A stretch of 64,000 nucleotides of DNA from Ceratopteris richardii. Lineage: Eukaryota > Streptophyta > Polypodiopsida > Polypodiales > Pteridaceae. The stretch spans positions 140,700,723 through 140,764,722 of the forward strand of contig CM035423.1 of the NCBI GenBank assembly GCA_020310875.1, in the 5' to 3' direction. Positions 54,131 to 64,000 of the stretch are shown here, one piece after another; the first letter of the stretch is position 1, and the number at the start of each line of letters is the position of its first letter. The position numbers and the translations under genes were made by a program. The notes under the pieces were generated by a model that saw only the letters and a program-made list of their open reading frames with translations, was not told the DNA's origin and searched no databases.

Positions 54131-55814
54131 AAGCCAACGGAGCGTTCCAAACCGTGCTCACGTACAATTCACGACTCCTGGAGTACAAACACATAATCAG
54201 ACCCACCCTAGAGTAGGTAATCAATACTGACCCCCAGTAAGGCCATGACCACCAATAGAAGTACAACCCAGGATGCCCCCAATTAGACCAGCAATCCCCA
54301 CCTTCCCTGTAATGCCTAGACATCCAAAGCCAATGAGAAGATTGAGACCGATCCAAGTGGCCAAATGTGTGAGGAATCACTATGATGGTTTGAGAGAACC
54401 TTACGAATACATTGCTGAATTTAAACAAGTTTTAAGAGCTGAACGAGTAGACGACTTCTTTGTGTAGTATGAGTCTTTCAGACTCACCCTCACAGGAACG
54501 GCTCTGACTTGGTTCCAGCCATTGGACCCCAACCAATTTGGAAATATGGAGCAATTCTTTCAAGAATTCATAGGGGAATTCACTAAGAGAGGGATTAAAC
54601 ACAATTCTGCGTCTTTAATCCATAGTTTTAAATAGAATCCTAATGAAACTGTGAAAACAGCTGCCCGAAGATTCAATCAATATATTGATAGATGTACAGC
54701 AGCAGAGAGACCCACTCAGCAAAAAATGATTTCATTGTTCTTGGATGGATTAACAAGCGGAACCTTAAGAACGTTAGTATACGTAAAGAGGCTCCAGACA
54801 TTGAGCAAATTCTTGCAGGAATGTATTGACATAGAGGACAACCTAGCGGATGATCTGAAGAGTGCGCCCAGCCCCACTAAATCAGAAGACTTTTGGAGTA
54901 CGGTTACATCCAACTCCAGTAATGTAGAAGAATTAGCTGAGCTAGTGGCAAAGAAATTAGGAGTCCAAGGACAGAGAAACTATCAACATCAACCCCTAAG
55001 AGTACCCATGTTGTGAAGGTGTAGTCTATGTGGAGGAGATCACCCCACGCACATGTGTGTACGAGGAGGAATAGGTGTACCGCAGACATATCCTTACAAT
55101 AGATAGCCCCATCAAGGAACGGCCCTGTATTGTCACATAGAACAAAAATACACCAATCACACCACAAAAAATTGTCCGTTCAATAGTCATACAGGGCCTC
55201 TACAACCACCTCAGTATCGGCCATATGGATATCCACCTAGAGAGCCAGGTAGAGATATGCCCAGGTACAATCCCTACCCAACACCACCAGGAACACTGAG
55301 GCCCTATGAGCAAGCACAATATCCACAACCCCAACCAGTGTTAGGACCACAACTGTCACAGCCCCAACATGTGGTACCAATTAAGTACGCTCAACGAGAG
55401 GAAAACCTAGAAAGAGCCATTGTACCAGCATCACCTATGACCAGCATGGAGTCGACAAACCCAGGATACGAGCCATCTCAGGGAGAGTACTTTCCCTATG
55501 ACACAACATTAATGTACATTGCACCTAAAGCGCAGCCACCTGTAAGACCACCCCTCAGGCCACCTATGCCAAGAGGACCTTGTTATAGATGCGGAGGAGA
55601 CCATTTTATTAGAGAATGCACTCGGCCTTACAATCCACCACCTCCTAGGACTTGGGAAGGATATTGCAGTGATTGTGGAAAGGAACATGTCTTCTGGGAT
55701 TGCCCAAAAAACCCCAACAAGGCTCAAGGCACTGCACCTATTAATGTAATCGAAGTGATAGAAGCACCGGGAAGTGATAAGGAATTCACCGTACCTTTAA
55801 AGGCTATTACATGA
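54131..55814 (+). pseudogene. Gypsy-A gag capsid, zinc knuckles and tail
   Basis: Pro-rich linker, then capsid: VAKCVRNHYDGLREPYEYIA, LTGTALTWFQPLDPNQFGN, EFTKRGIKHNSASLIHSFK, RRFNQYIDRC, GTLRTLVYVKRLQTL. Stops at 54465, 54632 and 55014. Knuckles: CSLCGGDHPTHMC (about 55020), a degenerate one (KYTNHTTKNC near 55150), CYRCGGDHFIREC (55582) and CSDCGKEHVFWDC (55669), all with CX2CX3HX4C spacing where intact. The Pro/Tyr/Gln-rich linker 55257-55560 separates them. Confidence 0.85.
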
Positions 55815-56820
55815 GCACAAACGAAGGAACGAGAAGGAAAACAACCGGATCTGGATCAAACAAACCATAGAACCTTAAACCCCAAAATTCAAATAGTGGA
55901 AGATTCAGAGGACCCACGTGAGAGTACCCAAAACATGAAAGCACAAAAATGGAAGGAAAGAAGAGAGAAGCTCAAAGAAAAATGGATGAAAAAAAAAGTC
56001 AAGGAAATAAGAAAAACACGAAAAGCACTAGGAAGCATAAAGAACCTGAGATTCGGGAAGAAGTTCCCATTCCATCGCCCATCCGAGAATTAGAGAAACC
56101 AGGATCAATTCTAGTTGACCCAAAACCGGATGATTTGGACATGTGGTTGAAAGCGTACCAAGCTAGAATTAAGACTGCACCAAATGCGGAGCAACACGAA
56201 AAGCTTTACCCTCAAGGAGAGTTAGAAAAAGACAGGCTTACCATATGCAGAAAACTCATAGAGGTAGCAGAAGCAACCCTAGAAAAGACCATCCCAGCCC
56301 TCCACGAGACAAGGATAGCAGAGGGTCAATACAAGGATTGTGTTAAAGCCAAGGACAACGAACCTAAAGAAAAGAATGATAAATGTGAGCTAGTGAGAAC
56401 CCAAGAAGAACCTATGTCAACAATACCTGACTTAGAGGCTAACTGGCCAAAAGAATTATGGAATAGAATCCGAGAAGAACATTGGAAGAGGAATGGAGTG
56501 ACTAAAACTCCCTTTGAGGAATTAGATGTGGAAGCTTATCAGCCAAGTCCTAACATGGAAGAAGTATATGAGGAAGTATCGAGACTAGATTGAAATAGAG
56601 AAGAAGCTCCGAGCATTTCGACCCTACCCAATTACATGGGAGAGTACGAAAAGGAATTCATGATATTCCGAGCACCCACAGTACGAGGAAAAGGATAGGG
56701 AAACTCATATAAGAATTCACACAATCTAACAGAACTTAGAAAGACAAAAGTACAATGCCAACTGACTGTGGAAGACCTACTCCAGGTTAAACCGCAAATA
56801 TGGGAAACAATTAGCAGGTC
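55815..56820 (+). pseudogene. Gypsy-A gag-protease linker, charged
   Basis: A 214-aa frame (55949-56593) very rich in Lys/Glu at first, then DLDMWLKAYQARIKTAPNAE, CRKLIEVAEATLEK, EANWPKELWNRIREEHWKRN. No known domain. Absent from Gypsy-N by deletion. Confidence 0.55.
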
Positions 56821-56865
56821 GACTGGAACTAGGGCACATGTTTACCTGTCACTTACAATGGCTAT

Positions 56866-57150
56866 ATGTCCAAAGCTTTACTAGACACAGGAGCAAGAGT
56901 AGGAATTGCCACCAAGGAGATTTGGGAGAAATGGGGAAAGCCTGCCTTACGACCCACTCGCATGAAGCTTCAGTTTGCAGATGGCCATGTTGAGAAGCCA
57001 TTAGGAATATTAGAAAAGATCAAATTGACCACTTGTGGAGTTGAATTTGAACATACTTTAGCCATCTGTCAATTCGGAAAAGCAAATAATTACGAGGTGA
57101 TAGGACGACCATTTATGAGACAACTTAGGGTAGTGCAAGATTGGGGATGA
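56866..57150 (+). pseudogene. Gypsy-A canonical aspartic protease
   Basis: ALLDTGARVGIATKEIWEKW contains the DTG active site. LQFADGHVEKPLGILEKI and YEVIGRPFMRQL are the flap and final block. Located between gag and RT, as usual for gypsy. A TGA ends the frame at 57150 but the next part of the polyprotein follows. Confidence 0.8.
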
Positions 57151-57195
57151 GAATCTTTATACCTTCAACATCAAGGAAACACCACCAAAATAAAC

Positions 57196-57838
57196 TTGCA
57201 TATGTTTGCATATCGAGATGTACCCCCACTACAATGGAATCCTATACACAAGGAGGAAGATGATCCATCTATTCATAGAATTGGATCAAGCGATCAATCA
57301 TGGATGCATGAGGATGCCCAATTATGGATGTGTAAAGAAGCCAAGAAAGAGGATAATAAAAGGCAGTTGTGGCCAATAGGACATCCTAACTACCGACCGG
57401 TAGAGGACCCAATGTATATGCCTCAAATCTTTCTGGATGAATCATTTGAACCGCATGGATGGATGGAAATCTTAGCTACCTTGGATGTATGTGTGAATGA
57501 AGAAGTTGTGATGATGAATGAATGTGTAGATGAAGAAGGCTATGACGTGAATTTGAACATGGTTGTCTTGCAAGAGGTGGAAGCAGGGGAACTTTTAGAA
57601 AAGGAGTGGAAGGAGGAATATGAGAGTATAGAAATGGAACCAAAATTTGATTCAGAAGAAATCTACCTAGAAACCATTGGAACCAAAGATAAGCAAGAAA
57701 TCACCAAGGTATTAGCAATAGAAGCTACCCCCACAGTACCAAAGCAAGAGGAAAGTGTGAGTAAAATCGGATCAAATCCTGACCTTTTTGAGGTTCCAGA
57801 GCATTTTAAAAGATACAAAGTAGAAGAAAGAAAGATAG
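57196..57838 (+). pseudogene. Gypsy-A protease-RT linker
   Basis: YRDVPPLQWNPIHKEEDD, DQSWMHEDAQLWMCKE, RPVEDPMYMPQIFLDESFEP, acidic tail, then FEVPEHFKRYKVEERKI. Interrupted at 57839 by the LTR-A insert; the frame that runs on to 57915 inside the insert is accidental. Confidence 0.7.
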
Positions 57839-58450
57839 TGTTGGAACTCAAAGTCAAGCACAAGCATGGAAGCACATCAGAAAGGTGGACACACACAAGA
57901 AGAAGGAGCAAGTAGGGAGCTCCAAGAAGTGTATGTCAAATTTTCAGAAGAAATCCCTATAAAAATAGTGATTTTCATCACTAAAAACCATTGTAAATAC
58001 CATTTTCTATTTTTGTAACTCCATTTTGTTCAAGCCGAGGAGTCCTCAAGCTTGAGGAGTATTAGAAGTATCATCCTACCCATTTTCATAATTTTTAGAC
58101 TCCGTTTGAGCCCTCAAATAAGCCCTGGAACCTAATTTTTAACTAGGCCAGACACTAGGTCTCGATAGAGCCAAAACTAGTCAAAAAACTATAAAAAGAG
58201 CTAGAGAGCTCATTTTTGGGGTTAGCTTGTTAGAGAATAGAGCTTTTGTAAGAGAACTCTTTTGCAATCGAAGCTTTCCATTGTTCCTCTCTTTGATCTT
58301 GCCTTGTGTGCATGTGTATGTGTATGTGTGTGCATGCTTGTGTGCTTTCACTCACACACTTGTGCCTTCACTTGCTCGTGGTCTTCATACCGGTCCTCAC
58401 GTCTCTACGGACTCACAAGTAAAGGAGGTGGTGCTTACGCTTGAGCTACA
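57839..58450 (+). repeat. LTR-A of the insert
   Basis: 612 bp, TGTTGGAACTC...GAGCTACA, followed by 8 bases and the PBS. TATA-like 'ctataaaaag' near 58190, palindrome TCCTCAAGCTTGAGGA near 58043 and a GT-rich tract near 58310. Confidence 0.92.
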
Positions 58451-58458
58451 CCAAATTT

Positions 58459-58476
58459 TGGCGCCGTTGCCGGGGA
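58459..58476 (+). other. Perfect tRNA-Asp primer binding site
   Basis: TGGCGCCGTTGCCGGGGA is an 18-base perfect complement of the plant tRNA-Asp(GUC) 3' end with CCA. All CpGs are still intact, consistent with youth. Confidence 0.92.
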
Positions 58477-58799
58477 GAGAGCTTCGAGGACGAGCGTTGT
58501 CATGGTAAGATCGTGGATTTGCGACGTTAGAAGGTAAAAAAACTGTCATTTCTGTTATTTTTCTGATTTTTCTTCTTCATCTTCATCATCATCTCCATCT
58601 CCATCTTCTTTCATCTTCTTGTTCATAGAAATTTCTTGTTTTTTTAGTGCATTTTCACCATTTTCATACCATTTTTCATACATTATTGTGTGAGAAGGAG
58701 TTAGGAGGTGCAAGGGTGAGCAAGCGCTGTGTTTTTTCATGATTTTCTGCACATACAAAGCTCGCCATTGCTCGGCGCTCAGAAATTCAAAGTTCCCGC

Positions 58800-59395
58800 C
58801 AAAAAACACGATTCTGTGATGAAAATCGCGATTTTGTGAAAATTCAAATTTTTTTGAAAATCGCCATTCTCTGTTTCCTGCCTAAAAGCCTTTTGAAAAG
58901 AACACGATTCTGTGGTCATTCTCAGAATCGCGATTCTGTGGTTGTGCTCAAAATCGCGATTCTCATAAATCACGATTTTCAACCAAAAAAACACGATTCT
59001 GAGAAAACACGATTCTGTGGTTGTGCTCAAAATCGCGATTCTCTAAATTTTTGGAAACCACGATTCTCTGAGAAAAAATCGCGATTCTCTAGAACATGAT
59101 TCTCTAAAACACGATTTTGTGAAAACACGATTTTGTGAACCACGATTATGTGAAAACACGATTCTCTGCTCAAAATCGCGATTCTCAAAAATCACGATTT
59201 TCAGCCAAAAACACGATTTTGTGAAAACACGATTCTCAAGGTACAAAATCGCGATTCTTTGACTTCACAAAATCACGATTCTCTTGAAGTTCACAAAATC
59301 ACGATTCTCTTGAAGTTCAAAAAATCGCGATTCTCTTGAAGTTCACAAAATCGTGATTCTCTTGATTTCACAAAATCACGATCTTTGCCAAAAGG
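58800..59395 (+). repeat. Leader repeat array with TCGCGA/ACGATT cores
   Basis: Many copies of AATCGCGATTCTC and ACACGATTCTGTG with short spacers, about 16-25 bp apart. The AATCGCGATT core is itself a palindrome. Third sequence type of leader array in this window. Confidence 0.88.
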
Positions 59396-59427
59396 TCCTG
59401 TTTGCCTGTTTTGACCCCCAGGAGCCT

Positions 59428-59531
59428 AATTTGACATACACTTCTTGGAGCTCCCTACTTGCTCCTTCTTCTTGTGTGTGTCCACCTTTCTGATGTGCTT
59501 CCATGCTTGTGCTTGACTTTGAGTTCCAACA
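59428..59531 (-). repeat. Inverted U3 end, perfect 104-bp repeat
   Basis: The reverse complement is identical, by my reading, to 57839-57942. Beyond this the sequences diverge abruptly at the leader. Confidence 0.93.
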
Positions 59532-60640
59532 GATAGTCATTCAAATGCCTAAGAGAGAGGCTAGAGAAGGAGAAGCGTATGACAACAAAGAACAAACAAA
59601 AAAGATCATAGTAAAAGTGGAAAACGGAGAAGAAAGATGTACATACATAGGTAAAGATGTGTCAACTGAGGAGGAAGAAGAATTAATACAATTGATCTGG
59701 GAATATCGAGATGTATTTGCGTGGACATATAAGGATCTCAAGGGTGTGGAACCCTCTATTTGCTCTCATAGAATACCAATGACGGCGGAGGCAAAACCAT
59801 CTAAACAGCGCCCTTATACATACAATGAGGTCTATGCTGCTAAAATAAAAGAAGAAATAGACAAGCTATTAGCGGCTGGATTCATTTATGAAATAGAACA
59901 CACTGAATGGGTATCATCACTCACTAGTGGTTGTGCCTAAGAAGAATGGAAAACTCAGAGTATGCACTAACCTGAAAAAAGTGAATGCACCTACTATACG
60001 TGATAGCTACCCATTGCCCATCACTGATCACCTATTGGAAAGAGTTGCAGGAAAAGAAGTCTATAGCTTCCTAGACGGATTCTCTAGATACAACCAAGTA
60101 GCTACTGCTACTGAGGATCAACATAGGACCCCATTCACGACTAAATGGGGAGTCTATGCTTTTCGAGTGATGCCTTTTGGACTCACTAATGTGCCTGCTA
60201 CTTTCCAAAGATTGATGTGTCATGTTTTCAAAGAATTCCTGAAGAAGAGTATGGAAGTGTATGTGGATGACCTATGTACATACTCAAATCAAAGACAAGA
60301 CCACATTCCTGAATTGCGGAAGATATTTAATAAGTGCCAACAATATAGAGTCTGCTTGAACCCCAAAAAATGTGCCTTCATGGTAAGACAAGGGAAGATC
60401 TTAGGACACATAGTGTCTAGGAATGGAATATCTACGGATGAAGATAAAATCAAGGTCATTTTAGAACTTCCTAGACCGAAAAATGCAAAAGAGGTGCAAG
60501 CATTTATGGGACATTGTGGATACTACAGTCGATTTATCCACATGTACACCATAATTGCCAAACCCTTGTATGGACTCCGAACTCAATTCACTTGGACTCA
60601 TGAATGCAAAAAGGCATTTAACGAGTTAAAAAAGGCAACT
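59532..60640 (+). pseudogene. Gypsy-A reverse transcriptase
   Basis: CTYIGKDVSTEEEEELIQLI, KQRPYTYNEVYAAKIKEEID, LLAAGFIYEIEHTEW, then a frameshift near 59930 and VVPKKNGKLRVCTNLKKVN, SYPLPITDHLLERVAGKEVY, MPFGLTNVPATFQRLM and MEVYVDDLCTYS (catalytic YVDD, about 60255). GKILGHIVSRNGISTDEDK and FMGHCGYYSRFIHMY of the connection follow. Athila/Tat-like. Confidence 0.9.
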
Positions 60641-61271
60641 TAGCACGGCTCCAATTCTGAAAACACCAAATTGGAACAAGCCTTTTCATATTCATGTGGA
60701 CGCTTCTAATTACTCAATAAGATGTATCTTAGCCCAGCCAACAGATGAAGGAAAGTTAGATCACCCAATTGCCTATGCGAGTAGACAACTGAATCAAGCT
60801 GAAAGGAACTATACAACTACAGAGCGAGAGGGATTAGGAATGGTTTATGCAGTGAAAAAATTTAGACACTATCTCTAAGCCAACAAGTTCAAGTTCTTCA
60901 TAGATCATCAAGCTTTATTGTACCTAGTCAATAAGCCTTGTAACACGGGAAGACTTGTGAGATGGTTTTTGCTATTGATGGAGTTTGACTTTGAAGTAAT
61001 AGTGAAAAAGGGAAACACCCATATAAGAGCAGATCACCTCTCTAGATTAACACATGAAGAACCACCAAGTGGAGTACGCGACGATCTTCGAGACATTTAC
61101 TTATTTAATCTGGAAGTGTGTCCAAAGTGGGCAGAGAAACTAATTCCTATACTCACTCATGGCCCACAACACTCAATCAATAAAGAGAGTAAAAGGAAAT
61201 TCTGCAGTCAAGGAATTTGCACATTATTGCGGGAAGTGTGTACTATAAGGAGCCTAATGGTGTACTACTGA
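60641..61271 (+). pseudogene. Gypsy-A RNase H
   Basis: Asp in HVDASNYSIRCIL, Glu in TTTEREGLGMVYAVKKFRHY, Asp in FIDHQALLYLVNK (D changed context), then NTHIRADHLSRLTHEEPPSG. A stop at 60879 follows RHYL. Ends in the linker LFNLEVCPKWAEKLIPILTH. Confidence 0.85.
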
Positions 61272-62956
61272 GATGTGTTGAGGAAGACGAACAAGTAAAG
61301 TTAATTGAACAACCGCATGTGAACAAATGGAGGACACAAAAAGGAATTCACGGAACTCTAAGACAATTGAAACGATTAGGAGTATACTAGTCTGATATGC
61401 CTAAAGCTGTCCATGATTATGTTAGTAACTGTGCAGAATGCCAGGAGACCACCCCCGAGGATCATACATGCTTACCTTTCTCTACAATAGCACCCAAATG
61501 GAGTGAAGCACTAGTGAAATTCCTAAAGACAAGAGAACATGAGAAGGGAATTAGCTTGGAAAGGAAGCAATCCCTAGAGGAATTGAGCAAGGATTATGCA
61601 CTCATGGGAAGACACTTGTTTAAGAGAGGGAAAGACAATCAATTACGGCTATGTGTACATGAAGGAGAATATTTACCCATATTAGAGATGGCACATGCAG
61701 GTGTTGCAGGAGGTCATTTTTCAACCGAGAGAACCATAAAAATGATGCTCTTTGCGAGCTTGTGGTGGCCAACTCTACATATGGATGTGGAAACCTATGT
61801 ACAAAGTTGTGAGACATGCCAAAGGGCTAAATACCCGATTCGGAGAGATGACATGCCATTGAGACCTATGGTCTGCGCTAGAGCATTTTCCAAATGGGGT
61901 ATAGATTGCATAGGACCCATTAATCCACCAGCCAAAGGGTCTCATGCTGAATATATCATAGTAGCCATCGATTATTTGACAAAATGGGTAGAGGCAAAGG
62001 CTACTAGAAGAAACGATGCTCAAACCACTGCTAAGTTTCTTTTTGAGCATATATTCACTCGTTTCGGATTACCAATTGAGATTGTGAGTGACCAAGGAAC
62101 GCATTTCATTAATGAAGTAATAGAGTCTTTAATGAATGATTTCTTAGTGATGCATAAAAAATCAGCCCCATACCATCCCCAAGCCAATGGTCAAGCGGAA
62201 AGTTCCAATAAGGTATTATGCACAGTATTGACAAAGATAATCAATAATGGGAGGTCTGACTAGGACAAACAATTGAATCATGCAATTTGGGCCTTCCAAG
62301 TCGCTTACAAGACTGCCATTGGAACTACCCCATTCAATCTAGTATACGGATAGAACGCAATCCTGACAATTGACTTTTTAGTACCTACTTTGAGAGTAGC
62401 CCAGCAGTATGAATGGAGAGGACATGAATTATCCAATCAACTAGAGCAAATTGAGAAGCTACATGGGACTAGAATACAAGCGATAGCAGGTATTTATGCG
62501 GCTAAGCGAAGACAAAAGGCATATTATGACGCACACATAAAAGACAAGGGACTAAAAGAAGGAGACTTGGTCCTGGTCTACACATTGAAGCAACATGCCA
62601 AGAAATTACAAAAACGTGGATATGGATCTCTAATCATCAATAGGATTTCCACGAGTGGGGCAGTTAATCTAGCTACTCTAGATGGAGATGTCCTTCCTAA
62701 CTACATAAGTGGATGCAGAGTCAAACGATATATGGAGCCATTGATGGATGAAATGCTAGCACGCCTCGTAGGTGCACAAAATAGGAAGAAAGAGGAAGAA
62801 CGGATTAGAGAGGAGGCACGACGAGAAGCCTTAGAGCGTATTAAGAAACGGAAGGAGTGGATAAGACAAAGAGATGAACGGTCTCTACAAGGAGAAGAGC
62901 CTATTCCCATGCCTAATTACCAGGTTCATAAGTCTGACACGACTAATGTCAACATG
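61272..62956 (+). pseudogene. Gypsy-A integrase with C-terminal tail
   Basis: Zinc domain: GHFSTERTIKMMLFASLWWP and QSCETCQRAKYPIRRDDMPL. Core triad intact: WGIDCIGP, SDQGTHF, GQAESSNK. Stops at 62263 and 62354. C-terminal part (62390-62956) has KAYYDAHIKDKGLKEGDLVL and YISGCRVKRYMEPLMDEMLA, then a Lys/Arg/Glu-rich helical tail ending VHKSDT. The solo LTR at 62957 interrupts it. Confidence 0.88.
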
Positions 62957-63787
62957 TGTTGGAAGATGCATTTTTGGAAACCTTTTTTGAAGGAAAAATA
63001 TTGTAAAATGATAGAAATTTGTAGAAATATTTATGCAATTGTTGTAAAAATAAGGAAGAGTCTTCCTTATGTAGGATAGAATCTTATGTATTTTTTCTAG
63101 AATTTTTGGAAACTTTTAGATAGCATATTTTTAGAATAATAGAGGAAAGGACCAAAATTCAAGTGTGAAAGAGGACACTTGAAAATGTATATAAGTCAAT
63201 TTTCTCTATTTTGGAGAGGTTGGTTAGTCATTTGTACATGCTATCCATAGAGAAGAGAGAGTTTCTGCTGAAATCGTGTTTTCTCCTATTGTGTGTGTTT
63301 CCTTTGATGTGAGAGCTTGTTTCTTGCTTTATCATGGAGATTTGTGAGTTTCATTTGTGTAATGCTGAGTAAGATGTATGAAGAGAGATGATTACTGATG
63401 TATTGAGTGAAGAAGGATTGAAGAATGTTGCAGAAATGTGAAAATCGTCTACTGGTACAGAATCGCGATTGTCTCGTCTCTGTGATACAGGTGATATTTT
63501 CCAATTCTGATTTCATATTTGTATTCTGATGAGAAAATAACATGAATTAGACACAAAGATCATAGAAAATGATGAAGATTTGCTCTAGATAAGGTAAACC
63601 CTAGATATTTCCTCTTCATTTTCATTTTCTCAGAATTCCAGCCATCAATCTCTTATTTCTATGAATCTATCATCTAGAAGGGGCTGTGGTCTTATGGATA
63701 TTCCCAGGATTGACAAAATAAAGATGATTTGTTGATTCTTTTGTACTTCATGATTGGAGAGGATAACTCCAAAGTCAATAACAAACA
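62957..63787 (+). mobile_element. Solo LTR in Gypsy-A
   Basis: TGTTGGAAGATGC...AATAACAAACA, 831 bp, TATA-like GTATATAAG near 63187. Perfect target duplication ACATG at 62952-62956 and 63788-63792. One leader-type core (AATCGCGATT) is at 63469. Removal restores the reading frame of Gypsy-A. Confidence 0.92.
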
Positions 63788-63792
63788 ACATG

Positions 63793-63824
63793 TCCCAACC
63801 TTATTTAGACCTAGGAATTGGAAC
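63793..63824 (+). pseudogene. Gypsy-A ORF1 start (stub)
   Basis: QPYLDLGIG corresponds to the stretch just before the retropepsin-like domain in Gypsy-Y (28205-28225). It ends at the junction with copia RT. Confidence 0.6.
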
Positions 63825-64000
63825 AGCGTACTTGGGGCATTTGCATCATTATTTGGGCATTCAGTTTATGAAAGTTGATGGTGGATTAGCTTTGTGTCAA
63901 ACAAAATATATTTACACATTATTGCAGCATTTTTGCCTTGAAGACTGCAAACCTATTGCCACTCCTATGGAGATAGGTTTACAATTGAATCTCCATGATG
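63825..64000 (+). pseudogene. Copia-D reverse transcriptase, C-terminal part
   Basis: LGHLHHYLGIQFMKVDGG, then QTKYIYTLLQHFCLEDCKPI and TPMEIGLQLN, the region after the YVDD motif. The block expected immediately before it (LHASFEM) is at 39196 on the opposite strand. Open to the window end. Confidence 0.85.

Larger units (their letters stand above)
57839..59531 (+). mobile_element. LTR-A-derived insert with terminal inverted U3 repeats
   Basis: 1693 bp. Left side is a full LTR-A (57839-58450), a perfect tRNA-Asp PBS and a leader with repeat array. Right side is an inverted copy of the first 104 bp of the same LTR (59428-59531). Both outer ends are therefore U3 ends (TGTTGGAACTC). The target duplication GATAG is perfect (57834-57838 and 59532-59536). 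Removing it rejoins the Gypsy-A linker and RT. No gag or pol is present. Confidence 0.93.
50826..63824 (+). mobile_element. Gypsy-A, 5' LTR through integrase
   Basis: LTR-B, PBS, leader array, gag, protease, RT, RNase H, integrase in order, ending in post-integrase sequence at 63824 where copia RT begins. Carries the inserted LTR-derived unit 57839-59531 and the solo LTR 62957-63787. The rest of the element is on the minus strand at 35950-39195. Best preserved gypsy here, but with stops and frameshifts in most domains. Confidence 0.85.

Noticed and set aside
57839..59531. Reading the inverted-end insert as a DNA transposon or MITE
   Set aside because: The ends are LTR-A U3 sequence, and the unit contains a complete LTR and a tRNA-Asp PBS. 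The 5-bp duplication fits integrase.

Overview
Plant nuclear DNA, almost certainly intergenic. Every substantial coding stretch I recognise comes from an LTR retrotransposon. I found no host gene with intron-exon structure, no tRNA gene, no bacterial-type feature and no CRISPR. The mix of Ty1/copia elements (tRNA-iMet type PBS) and Ty3/gypsy elements (PBS complementary to tRNA-Asp, 'CX2CX3HX4C' gag knuckles, Athila/Tat-like RT), deep nesting, abundant solo LTRs and heavy stop/frameshift decay suggests a land plant with a large genome. A gymnosperm is plausible but cannot be proven from this window.

Layout. 1-3423: 3' part of a non-autonomous element (NA-1) with one large Pro-rich/coiled-coil ORF, abutting Copia-1 gag. 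3424-7909: Copia-1 (+), decayed. 7911-9102: leader-like DNA with a 5S rRNA-derived patch. 9103-10178: Copia-2 gag and protease (+). 10179-17160: 5' part of Gypsy-B (-), interrupted by a complete non-autonomous element, NA-2 (11492-15972, TSD CATGC). 17161-22590: copia DNA (-). 22591-25704: 3' part of Gypsy-B (+). 25705-31234: Gypsy-Y (+), pol end plus a long post-integrase region. 31235-35950: LTR scraps, a possible plant-transposon domain, a copia gag fragment and unassigned DNA. 35950-39195: post-integrase part of Gypsy-A (-). 39196-39675, 50455-50825 and 63825-64000: pieces of Copia-D. 39676-50454: Gypsy-N (-), a full nested insertion. 50826-63824: Gypsy-A from 5' LTR-B to just past integrase (+), carrying an LTR-derived insert with inverted ends (57839-59531) and a solo LTR (62957-63787).

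Main points. (1) Two pairs of reciprocal copia/gypsy chimeric junctions (10178/22590 and 39195/63824) are each explained by one inversion (about 12.4 and 24.6 kb). (2) The gypsy elements carry a conserved post-integrase region: a second retropepsin-like domain, a Trp-Pro-Lys motif chain, a splice-acceptor-like spacer, then an acidic/coiled-coil protein. (3) Gypsy leaders between PBS and gag hold long arrays of short CGAT/ATCG-containing cores at about 22-25 bp spacing, with different cores in different elements. (4) One insert has a perfect 104-bp inverted repeat made of two U3 ends and a perfect 5-bp TSD. (5) Two non-autonomous elements each encode one large unrecognised Pro-rich protein.
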